From Acanthaster planci (taxonomy: Eukaryota; Echinodermata; Asteroidea; Valvatida; Acanthasteridae), in the NCBI RefSeq assembly GCF_001949145.1, contig NW_019091504.1, positions 373,472 through 417,603 of the forward strand: a stretch of DNA of 44,132 nucleotides, read 5' to 3'. The position numbers and the translations under genes were made by a program. Shown here one piece after another: positions 23,110 to 33,330 of this stretch. Each line of letters opens with the position of its first letter. Positions within the stretch are counted from its first letter, which is position 1. The notes under the pieces are model-generated. The model did not search any database. It worked only from the letters and a program-made list of their open reading frames with translations, and was not told where the DNA came from.

Positions 23110-26100
23110 ATAAACTCACGCAAATATGAAGAACTGTCAATTTCATTTCAAAACACGCCCTTTTTTGTTCCTGCTCAGAGCAGATATATGGAGGGACCAT
23201 CTTGAGAAGCAAACTGCACATGGTACATTATCTTGCTATGAACAACAACAACAACAACAACAACAGAAAAAGCAATTGTCTAAAAGAAAAACTTGTATGT
23301 TTTGTGATTATCAGTGCCCAGTGATTGTACAAATGCAAGTACTTAATTAGAATCAAATACAGCTTTAATTTTATAGTTGTGGCATAGGACTGCAATAGTA
23401 GGTATAAGCTCTAACTTCCAAAGTACTATCTGTGTATACGTTCCTTGACTACATCAATCCATACTTTAAAAAGCTAAAGCATGCATACATACATTCTCCA
23501 TGTAGTATACGCTGGACTTGCCTTACCAATGGAGTAGCAGGAATTGTAATTTCATGACAACATCTCTTAAATCTTACCCACCGGCACACAGGGTAATGTG
23601 CTGACAGTGGCATTAATGCTCAGCCCATGTTTGAAAAGCTTAAGAGGGCTTCCAAGTAGACAGCATGCTAGTAGGCTTTGCTTGAAGTCCCTCAGACTCC
23701 AAGGAGTGCTAGAGGAATGTAGTGGCGTGTGATGTTAAATGCAACATCCCACAGGGAATCAGAGAAAAAGTCAAATGTTAAACATGTGTATGGGAACAAA
23801 TAAATCATTCTAGAGGGAAGCTTGATTTTTTTGGGGGGGAGAGGGAGAGATTTAATGGGAGCATAGATGTAAATAAATCCATCAGATATATGACCACACC
23901 CCACTGACACCCCTGATATAATCTGCAGACCTACAGAAATTATGCCTTGTGTGGGTTTGATTAGCCATTACAGAGTCAGGGTACTATATTAAGAGGATAC
24001 AGATGAATTTTCCATGTGTACAGACTGGCTGGCTGGCTTAAGATGCAACAGCCAACACTTTGTGCAACGTATCGGTAGTAATACCTAAAGTAGACAACTT
24101 TGTCAAAGAGACATCGGTGTGTGTTTCAAGTTCTGTAATGTGTTGCTATTTAATACATTAAACTGCCCCTGAGGTAACGACCGTGTTCCATGTCCTTGCT
24201 GTTGATACTTCCATGAACACCCATGCACTCAGCACGGTCACAAAATGCTCCTGGTGCAAACATGCAATGCTTGGTCAAGTTTTGTCCTCACCAAAAATCA
24301 ACCGAGAGCCAGTCACAAGACATGTGTAATGAATGTCACTTGGCTGGTAATCAGTTTTTGGTGAGAGAACATTTTCAACTATTTGTGTTTACCAGGTCTA
24401 TGAAACTGGTCCAAATGTGCCAGGCAAAATCTTCCCCTCTATCTTAAAACTTACACGCTTGAACTGACACTTTTAAATCAAATCGATCTTAAAGTTTAGC
24501 AGCAGTAAAATGGGGTTTAAGAAAAAGATTATACACACTGTGATGGCAAATGTACACAACCCTAAAAGATTGCACGATATTTACAACTCCAAGGGCAAGT
24601 GGTGTTGACATGAATCTTCCATCGTTCCACACACAGCAAACCTTCGAGTACTGTCAACAACTCAAAATGAATGTTATTTACACCAAACACTAAAATTAAT
24701 GCTATCTCCAGATGTATGCAGCTGAGCTAGTCGAAGGCAGCTTTCCCTCACAGCACAGGAGTCATAAAAAAGGATTAATAATAAGTATAACATGTATATC
24801 ACTTCCCCAAAATTCAAGTAATCATTCCATTCTCAGCAGTCATGTAAAAAAAGTGAAAGTCATTGATCTTGGAGATTTTAAGTGGAAGCTTAGACATACC
24901 AGACATGCCCAACAATCTGACAGAAAAATAGTTGAATATTTTCATCCAGGAAAAGCCAGTATCAAATCATTCACCAATGAATGATCTTGGTCTCTAGGGT
25001 TTGCAAAAGCATATTGAATTTGTTGGCACTAGAGAAATGAATCCAGCATCAGCACTTAGAATATACTCTGGTGTCAGAGCTTTAGAAGTGGATTATTAAT
25101 GCTGTTACTAATCAATCAGCGAGTGAATGTGTTGGCCTTAGGCATAAAACCAGCTACTTGCAAACATGACACGTTTTCCTAACAAGTTCACTAAATGTGT
25201 AACTTGGGTATCCGGCTCTGAGCAGGGGAAGGAATTGGGTTAGGGGGCTAGACGTTGCTGGCTTAAAGGGACCTTGCAAGTGGAGATAAAAAGTCTAGCT
25301 CTTGGTTGGCAGGTTAGTACATAGGCATAAATTACTGTGGGGGACCAAGAAATTACCTTTTCCAAAATCTGGTATTACACGTACTGATTTGACTTAAGCC
25401 TTGGGAGGAGACTAGTGGGTTTTGCCTTGTTACTCTTCTTCACTGTTTTTATTAGTCCACTTAAGAGGTTAGAGCCATACACCTGTACATGATATGTGGT
25501 CTAATATTGGCATTGCATGTACATGTACGGTATTTACTGCAGCTGCGCATTAATTCAATGTCACTGCACTGTGCTGTGAGAGGACACGCACATATGCCAG
25601 TCTGGCTGACCGGGAGCTTTCCAAAGATTCCGGTGGGCCAATCTTTCATTTTTTGAGGCTCGTGTTGGGCGCTCTGAACTGAGTTCCTAGTTTCAAATGG
25701 ATGAAAAGAGATTCCACAGAACTGTGCTGCCGTACACGTAGCTTATTTTCAGCAGGATACAGTTAGGGGGTTGTTTTTGCATTTCTTTCTTCTGTCGTCT
25801 GGGGCTTGATGTCTCCGGGACGTACCCCCTCCAATAAACCAAGCCATCAGTAAAATTCTTCTCCATGTGTGCTTTTGTCACCGGGTCCAGGGGAATCCCT
25901 TCCCCTCTCCCCGTCTCTCTGCTCAGGCAGTGACGACCCCGTAGACACGCCCTCGCATGATACTACACAGACCAACAATGTAATTATGATTTGCATGCTG
26001 TCAAATTCTCAAATTGGAGTACTTTGTGGCCCATGGACTGGAGGTATTGAAAAAAAAAATGCAAAGTGGAAGCCAAGGACAGGACTGCCAGCCAGACATA

Positions 26101-28009
26101 ACTCGGCCCTCAAAAAAGGCTTTGTTAAGCAATGGAGCATAGGCATCAATTTTCTACATGGTGTTGAGCTTAGTGACCATTTTTACAGGTGATATGTTTA
26201 GATAGAAAGACATGCATCTTCAAAAGTCACTGGATAACCTATCAAAAATTAAAAATTAAATGAAAGATAAGAATTTGAAATGAGAATGATTTGATGAGAA
26301 TTTGACAAATGTCTTCAACATCTACGGAAACTTGTAATTCCTGAGTTTTTGAAGTGGGGGTATGCATCAGTTTATTGTGTACGGCAGGTTCTTCATTAGG
26401 TTGCTACCCTAGCTTACAATCTACACAAATTGAGGGCAAAAGTATCATTAAGAGATTCTATGTATGAGGTCAGAATACCATGCTGTTATTGGATGTACAT
26501 TGTTGACGAGCTTTCCCTTGATCCTTTGCATCAAGTATTCTGTACAGAGATGAAATGACTTGCACCAGTGGTGTTTATTGAGATCAGTGAGCTCAAGAAG
26601 CAAAGATAATGAATTTTCATGAGCACATTGCTTTAGAGCTGAGTTGTAAACTCAAGTCACTTGACATGGACTCGAGTCGCTATTTTTATGATTCAAGACT
26701 TGACTTGTAACTGTCAGTTTTTGACTTGTGACATGACTTGGACATGTGCATTAAGACGTTACCAACGCAAGTTAGAAAACTACTCAATCAAACCCTTACG
26801 CCTCACATTCTTAAAATGATCAGTGTGAGACTTTATTTGGCTCACAACTTGTACATGTACTTTGGCTGCCCAAGGCCATGTCTGAATCACTTGGCTGAGG
26901 CTTGAATCACACATGACTCCATCTAAGGATTTGCCGAAGATCCCAATATCTGATCACTTTTTGAATATTTGAATATTATTTTTTGAATTTGAATATTCGA
27001 ATGAAAAATTCATAAAAAAGAAGGGAAAATTTTCTTTTGTTTTATATGAGAAAAATTGCACTGTGGAGGCTTGTTTCAAGCAGATTCAACTGAAAAGTGA
27101 CAGAAATCTTACGACTCAAAAAGTTAATTTATATATTAAAACTTTTAAAAGGAATAGAAATTTTCAACGGGGCAAGAAGTCTTGTTCATATCTTAATCTT
27201 GCTTAATTGTGGCTGGAGATGCTCCTAGACATGAGAAGCTATTATAGTGATTGTAACGTACATGTGCATTGTGTGTGTTGTTGCAACTAATTTTGTACAT
27301 GGTTCAATCATCGACAATCTGCCAGTTAGAAAGACTAAATATTTGATCGAATTGAAGGTTGAATATTTGAATAGTAAATTATTTGAACTGACTCAGCCCT
27401 ATCTCCATCGGTGGCTATGGCTAGCCACTACCATAAACTTGTACATAATTTCATGCCGTAGCCAAGTGAAAATTCAGACGCAGCCCTTCATAAGACCCCT
27501 TGTATGAGTATAGTGCCCTCAGTATCGTCCTAGGTCATCGACAGTCATAACCACATGATGCGATTTGAATTGCTGGTATACCCGGTACATGTGTACTGAC
27601 TTTTTCTTAACAATACCTAGGGAAAAACATTACAAAGAAAAAAACCATGCCAACTGGTGACCGTGTTTCGCAGACGTTTGAAATCCAGATTAGCTATCTT
27701 CTGAGGAACTACACCCTGTCCATCACTCAAACTCAGACTCATCATGATGGATGTTACAAATACTCAGTTTTAGTACTCGCTCTTCAGATTATTCACGACC
27801 ACACTCATTTTCCTAAACTCATGATGACTGTGATTTCATGACTAATCACAACCTTGAGTCAAACTTATTATGCTCGTTTGTATTGATTCGTATTTATGAT
27901 TGTCCCACACATTTCTGAAACACCAATTGCTTCTTTTTTTCAACATATTATTGTACATTTTACTCCTGCTGGTGCATACATAGATTTGAAAATAGCTATA
28001 AATTAGGTT
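23110..28009. other. Long region with no supported gene
   Basis: It holds an AAC microsatellite (23239-23266). A minus-strand open stretch of about 94 codons (25693-25980) has unrecognised, G+C-rich content. A patch of degenerate GACTTGA/CTCGAGTC repeats lies at about 26640-26760, and AT-rich TTTGAATATT repeats at about 26960-27010. Nothing else is supported. Confidence 0.5.
23239..23266. repeat. AAC trinucleotide microsatellite
   Basis: About nine copies of AAC (read GAACAACAACAACAACAAC onward), followed by an A-rich stretch. Confidence 0.95.
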
Positions 28010-28068
28010 TTAACCCTAACATTCCTCAGTCCTCCAACAGGTGAAGGATTGAGGAGTGTTAGGTTTAA
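28010..28068. repeat. 59-bp near-palindrome, copy A
   Basis: The left arm TTAACCCTAACATTCCTCAG and a right arm that is its approximate reverse complement (ending GTGTTAGGTTTAA) flank a core CCAACAGGTGA. It is the same length and has the same core as the element at 44070-44128. This copy has more arm mismatches, so it is the older one. Confidence 0.9.
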
Positions 28069-28835
28069 GGCCACTCTGGGACTGTCTCCTGCATGCAAAC
28101 TTGCCAAATCCAGTCATGCGATGCTTCTATCAAGGGAACAAATGTGACTGACTCTAGAAAAATGGGTACTAAGTCACCAGATTGAGGTTAGGAGTTTTTG
28201 GTATGGCTCGATTCAGTGCATCAAAAGCTACAATTTGATACATGAATGACCCCTGCAGTGTGTTGCGTTCCAGAGATACATAGACATTTGCATATCTACA
28301 TTTTCAGGTTCAATAAAAGAACTTTTCGAGGAATAGCACATAAAGTGTAGTGCTTGGAAACACAATTCTATATAGAATTTCCTACTGATTGATAAATTTT
28401 TCATTTTTATTCATCAGTATTCATGTTTGTAGTCACAAATTCTGAAAATATAAATAATATAGAGGAAAAAAGGAAAAAACACAAAATTGTATTTTCGCAG
28501 AAATTTTGCCTTCTCCAAATAGAGCAGGCCATTATGTGTTTTGGCATTGCGTGACTTAATACCCCTTTTTGCAGAGTGGGTCACAAATAGTGAAGTCTTC
28601 CAGAAGTGAATTTGACAGTGTGGTCCTTGAAAAATGACTTTGCCAAACTTTAGCGTTATACCGGTACCATTGCCAGGCATGACCACAAAGTGACTGATAT
28701 TGGCAATGACTCTAGCATCTAGGAATACTCCTGAGCCCAGTGGAATCAAGGTTTTCTAACTCGTAATGACTGCCACAAACATGACATTTTCAAATTCTAA
28801 AGTATGTTTCCATTTCTTGTTGCTTTTTGTTGCCA
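28069..28835. other. Region upstream of C1q gene 2
   Basis: Non-coding by inspection. A 111-codon frame on the minus strand (28414-28749) has no recognisable domain. The 5' untranslated exon and promoter of gene 2 may lie here or further left, but none is identifiable. Confidence 0.4.
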
Positions 28836-28902
28836 GAACAAGCTACGGGCCAGTCTGTAACTGAAGGAAGAGATTGAGGCTTCAAGGTATCGATGATCTA
28901 CA
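28836..28902 (+). other. Probable 5'UTR part of the C1q gene 2 coding exon
   Basis: A strong pyrimidine tract ending TTGCTTTTTGTTGCCAG closes at 28836 and looks like a splice acceptor. If used, it leaves 66 bases of untranslated sequence before the ATG. The arrangement matches gene 1. Confidence 0.5.
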
Positions 28903-29883
28903 ATGGAAAGAACCAATCATCTCTTCGTGATTTCCATGCTCCTTCTCCTTCTGCTCTCCGATAGACCAAAGGAGACAGAGTCTACATCTAGAGACCTCAA
29001 CACATCGGACATCTGTTGCCCTGGCGATGCAGGCATGCCCGGTGAAGATGGTTTTCCCGGTTACCCAGGACGGAAGGGAATGCCGGGGAGGCAAGGGCAG
29101 AAAGGAGTGCGCAGGGACGGGGAGAGAGGTGACAAAGGAATAGTAGGGCCCCCTGGAATTAAGGGGGACATGGGAGAGATAGGTCCAAAGGGACAAGCAG
29201 GCGGGGAAGGACTGAGGGGCCCTCTAGGTGAAGCAGGACCCAGGGGGGACCAGGGAGGTAAAGGAGACAAGGGATTCAAAGGGGACACTGGGGAGGTTGG
29301 AGATGCTGGGCCGAAGGGGCTCCTTGGGGCCAAAGGGATAAATGGCCTGCAAGGAATTAAGGGGGGGAATGGGACCAAGAGGAAGGGCAGAAAGGGCCTG
29401 CAAGGAGAGAGGGGGGAACCAGGGCCAGTAGGATCCAAGGGGGTGATTGGACCACCTGGTGTAGGGCCTAGGGGCCCGCGGGGGGTCCAGGGCAAAAAAG
29501 GGTTCGTAGGTGAAAGGGGGACACCCGGCCCAGGCCTGCCTAAAGCTGAATTCATGGTCAGGAACACTGTGTCGCACACTGCTGGCACTTTCCGCATCGA
29601 CTACAACATCGTGACCAGCATTGGCGGGTACTTTGACTGGGAAGTGGCTCGGTACACCATTGGGGAGTCAGGGACCTATGTGCTGCAGATTGCCACAAAT
29701 TACATCGGTGGACGATTTCAGCTGATGCACAACTTCTCTCCACTGATCACAGGTTCAGGATTCCTTCTTGCTATCAAAGACTGTCGAGCCGGAGATCAAA
29801 TCTGGTTACGAATCGAAATTTCGAAGGTATACTTTGAAAATATGGACTTTTGGCTTTCAGGCTACATGCTGTACAATCTTTAA
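28903..29883 (+). CDS. Secreted collagen-like protein with C-terminal C1q-like domain (gene 2)
   Basis: This 326-residue protein is encoded in one exon. A hydrophobic signal peptide (core FVISMLLLLLL) occupies residues 1 to about 20. Cys38-Cys39 follow as a probable interchain hinge. The collagen stalk covers about 41-212, with Gly-X-Gly breaks at GPPGVGPRG and at the end (GTPGPGLPK), and two longer breaks where extra residues are inserted (GVRRDG and GTKRKG). Residues about 216-326 are C1q-like: NIVTSIGGYFD, SGTYVLQIATNY, GDQIWLRIE and a final WLSGYMLYNL. The head is shorter and more diverged than that of gene 1. Potential N-glycosylation sites are NTS (33), NGT (156) and NFS (277). The ATG lies in a good context (A at -3, G at +4) and yields the signal peptide directly. 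The likely role is an extracellular recognition protein, with unknown ligand. No PGKxGP-type protease-docking motif is seen, unlike gene 1. Confidence 0.9.
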   Translation: MERTNHLFVISMLLLLLLSDRPKETESTSRDLNTSDICCPGDAGMPGEDGFPGYPGRKGMPGRQGQKGVRRDGERGDKGIVGPPGIKGDMGEIGPKGQAGGEGLRGPLGEAGPRGDQGGKGDKGFKGDTGEVGDAGPKGLLGAKGINGLQGIKGGNGTKRKGRKGLQGERGEPGPVGSKGVIGPPGVGPRGPRGVQGKKGFVGERGTPGPGLPKAEFMVRNTVSHTAGTFRIDYNIVTSIGGYFDWEVARYTIGESGTYVLQIATNYIGGRFQLMHNFSPLITGSGFLLAIKDCRAGDQIWLRIEISKVYFENMDFWLSGYMLYNL

Positions 29884-30131
29884 TCACAAAATATCAAGAC
29901 CTTCAGTAAAACCATAGAGCTAGGAACAGGCCAATCTCCTGAAATATAGGGTATGCAAAGGATACTAATTTAGTACATCACATCTCCTTCTAAGATCCTT
30001 CTGTTTAAATCATAATGGCCTACATAAGACATGTACTTAAGTTTACTTTTACCAACCATTTTCTCTCAAGCATCTAGTTAGTGAAAAAACAGTGAGTGAC
30101 ACACAGAAGAAGGTATCAAGATCACAAAAAT

Positions 30132-30137
30132 AATAAA
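30132..30137 (+). promoter_or_regulatory. Polyadenylation signal AATAAA for C1q gene 2
   Basis: AATAAA lies 248 bases after the TAA stop. It is followed at about 30 bases by a T-rich stretch (TTGTTCTTTCATT) that could act as the downstream element. This gives a plausible 3'UTR of about 270 bases. Confidence 0.6.
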
Positions 30138-31205
30138 TTGACTGTGAAATTGTTCTTTCATTAAATGTGACCTGAATTTTACACAAAACTCTTATTTACA
30201 CTGCATATGCCTACTGCCTGCATGGAGCTTTTCTATGAACAAAGGATCAACTTTGATATCAAAAGATCAGAGCGAGGGATCAACCCTAAGACTGGCCCTG
30301 CGGCCTTTATGCATTGTTTACCAAGATGTTCTGACTGCAAACTTTTTAAGGAGGGTAACGGAATTCAAAATGGGGCGTTACCATGCTCTGGGGCAAAATC
30401 CCAAGCCTAGGACAGTGTTTCCAGACATTCTGAAGATGGGTGAACAGGGTCTGTTCATGAGTATGAAGCAAACATTCTTTTAGGGCATCTCTTGGGTCAC
30501 GTAGCACCCAAAGAATGAAAGTCTAATGAGAGGCTTGAGGGGCCAAAGCCAGACTGATTTATGACTTTGGGAGAAGCCTCCTCATTCTGACCAGGAATGC
30601 CGCCTCGGTTGGGGGGGGAGACACACATTGGGATGTTATTTGGGTCAGAGTTTTAACTTTTATTGCAAATGTAAACATTTGCGCCCCCATTCCAAACACA
30701 TCATTAGCCTGATTTACAGCTTCAGTTGTTTCACCATAAAAATATTTATCAGCAGGGATGTACTTCTTCTTTGAGACCATTTACTGCAAAAAATATGGAA
30801 TCCTGTGGCAGGGTGTGTTAGAGATGGAGTGATTATTCTTGAATTATTGACTAAAACATAACATATGATTCTGAGCTGTCAATACACACAGGGATAACTA
30901 TTTATTGCTCAACATTAACAACTTTTTAACGAGAGTATTGAAGATTAACCATATGTAAATATTTTTTTTGAAAACTGTAAATATTGTAAAGAGGATAAAG
31001 TTGTAGTGCATATCCATGTTTCAGTCCAAATTGTGATTCGAATTGAAAACTGTGGATCACTGTGTCGAGTGTTGTTTTAATGAAAACAATTTCTTGCAGT
31101 GTCTTACGATGAAGTATGAGTAGTAGATGAAGTTGTGGCAAGGGGCTCAATTTTAGGACACAAAATGGATGCCAGTGTATACATGTATGCTGCATTCTTA
31201 ACAGC
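30138..31205. other. Non-coding stretch
   Basis: It contains two overlapping plus-strand open frames (30207-30483) with no supported function. Nothing else is recognised. The missing 3' exons of centlein could lie on the minus strand in this area, but none was found. Confidence 0.45.
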
Positions 31206-31444
31206 CAGGACCCAATATCATGGCGCTACTTACCACAGAATTCCGCGCTTACGATCTCCATTCTGTGCTAACCGAGCAAGCAGAAAAATTCTGTGCTAAC
31301 CCTTTAAGCACAGAATCCATAGTTACGGGATGTACGAATGCGTACAAGCCAGAATTCCTTGCTAACCTGTGAAAAACGTTTGGCGTAAGCGCAGAATTTT
31401 CTGCTCCGGTAAGTGCCCATTTTTTGCCGTGAAATTGGCCCCTG
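31206..31444. mobile_element. MITE-like non-autonomous DNA transposon, about 239 bp
   Basis: The left end CAGGACCCAATATCATGGC and the reverse complement of the right end (CAGGGGCCAATTTCACGGC) form terminal inverted repeats with few differences. Both are followed inward by a CTTACC block. The interior has repeated ATTCTGTGCTAA/AAGCACAGAAT motifs and no coding capacity. No clear target-site duplication is visible. Ends of the CAGGGCCCAATTTCA type are, from memory, common in marine invertebrate genomes. Confidence 0.75.
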
Positions 31445-33019
31445 ATTGTACATGTACGTCACTCAGATACAGGTGAAAAAAAATTTCAACTTGCTGATAT
31501 CCTGATAACCTACATATACGACAAGAGATGCACTCAATTATAAAGATGCAAACATTTGCACAAAGCAGCCTCCATTTCCACCTGTACACGATGACGAGCT
31601 GAGCCAATCAGAGCACAAGAAATTAGAATCAATAGGCCACAAGCAACCAAAAGAATTAATTTGTGAAGCCTTATGAGAGTATGGTCTGTCCTCGCAAACA
31701 TGCACTTAAGATACAAAGTCTTCATACATCTTCTATCTCACCAATATGTGCATGCATGGTAACTCAAAGGGTACATGTACATGTAGGTCTGTCTTGACAC
31801 TCCTTGAGCAGTTGATAAAACTTCAAGGGAGACCAGAGCCACATATAGAGACAGTTGCAACATAAGTGTCACCATTGCTGGAAACATACAGGCAAGTGTA
31901 TGCACATCAGTGCACACATGATTCATGGCCATATTGGTTCCAAAGTCAGCACTACTCACTTTATTAACAGCTCTGCATGAGACTGCTGAAGGAGGCCCTC
32001 TGTTGACAGTGGTCGGGTGATTATCGACTCACAGCCATCAAATGACTGTTGAAAATCAGCCTCTCAACTTATTCTGTGGAGCCCCTTTGAGGGCAGATTT
32101 ACTACCAGAGGGAGATTAAAGCCTCTTCAATTTGATTGTTATTCAGCAATGCACTACAAAATAAAATCTCAAGTTCCTTTACTCTGCAATGATACAAACC
32201 ATGGTTCACTGCTTAAAAGCCTTCAGTCCTGTTGACTCCCTTGAAAATTCATAGCTCTGTCAGTGTCTGTCACTGCTCTTTTAACTTAGTTTCACAATGC
32301 TGACTCCTTATTTTAGCCAACATGCAACATTAAAATTAGATTTTTCTATTTAGAGCTGTTCGCATGTATCTATTTTTATAGCCCGGGAAGATAAGTGTGT
32401 CTATGCACTACGATGAACTGGTACGATATTCCATCAATATCATTATTGAAGATGTAAATAAGATTGCCCCTTATTGTAAATAAAAGAATGTATTTCATAC
32501 ACCAACAATGTATACCTCTCTGCAAATAAAATGTTACAATTTCAAAAAACTGTAGTGATATTAGTTTTTATCCATAAAATAGATGAAAGTTTGTTGTTGT
32601 GTGTGAAACTTCTTCGGGACTGCTACATGTGTATGTCACCCTTAATTCATAGATTCCTCAACTATTCAACCATTGGGTTTATTAAATATCTGTTAATTTG
32701 TGCATTTGTCTTCTATGGAAAAACAATGCAATCAAGCATGTGAATGGGCATGAACCCAAAAACCTGAAAATATTTTGTGATGAAATTAATCATGGGGAGA
32801 CTACTGCGAGCGTGGAGCGCAAAGCCTTTACGACGTAGGGTCCGGGGCTTAAGGGGAAATGTTGGATTGTAGATGCTCTATGGTACAATCTGAGGCAATT
32901 CATGGCCCCTTTGCTTCTAATTTATTGAAGCAAAATCTTCACAATTATAAGGACATTTCTCATTTTCTAAAAATTACTCTGATTTTGTTTTAATAATTAA
33001 TTGGACTTGTAAAACCTGT
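31445..33019. other. Non-coding stretch
   Basis: AT-rich with short open frames. A CpG-rich patch (about 32796-32860, with GCGAGCGTGGAGCGC and TTTACGACGTAGGGTCC) looks like a fragment of a G+C-rich dispersed repeat. Confidence 0.45.
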
Positions 33020-33330
33020 GATGTAGTTCGTTCTTCTTTCATGGAAGTGTTTGCGGTGCTTCTAGTACTTAGCTGCATGCTGTATCAATGCTTTCGCTCC
33101 GGAAGTACTGTACTTGATATGAACACAACACCACTCACGCCATGCTTCTCCAGGGTCGTAAAGCTTACGAAAGCAGTCGCCCACCACATGCTCATCTTCC
33201 ATTTCAGCCAGTACTATAAAATAATTTGTCACACCACGACCAGTTCCACAGGTTTTTTACTAAGAGATCAATCTCTTTCGGATCGGCAGCCCCCTCGCTC
33301 AACAAACTTCAAGTCCTTTCCTTTTGCCAT
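33020..33330 (-). pseudogene. Frameshifted BED-finger / hAT-like transposase N-terminal fragment
   Basis: Three adjacent minus-strand reading frames give consecutive coding-like peptides. The first starts with MAKGKDLKFVER from an ATG at 33330-33328. The second reads DPKEIDLLVKNLWNW from just past a five-G run (about 33290-33294) to a TGA at 33204-33206. The third reads EHVVGDCFRKLYDPGEAW, then IKYSTSGAKALIQHAAK, up to a TAG at 33062-33064, with similar residues beyond (KHRKHF). The Trp/Cys-rich block followed by IKYSTSGAKA and spaced histidines resembles the BED-type zinc finger at the front of hAT-like transposases. At least two frame shifts and a stop make it non-functional. No target-site duplication was found. 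The family call rests on remembered motif shape. Confidence 0.55.

Noticed and set aside
30207-30410. Plus-strand frame containing AFMHCLPR, reminiscent of the ornithine carbamoyltransferase HCLP motif
   Set aside because: Only these few residues match; the rest shows no carbamoyltransferase blocks, and an overlapping frame is equally open.
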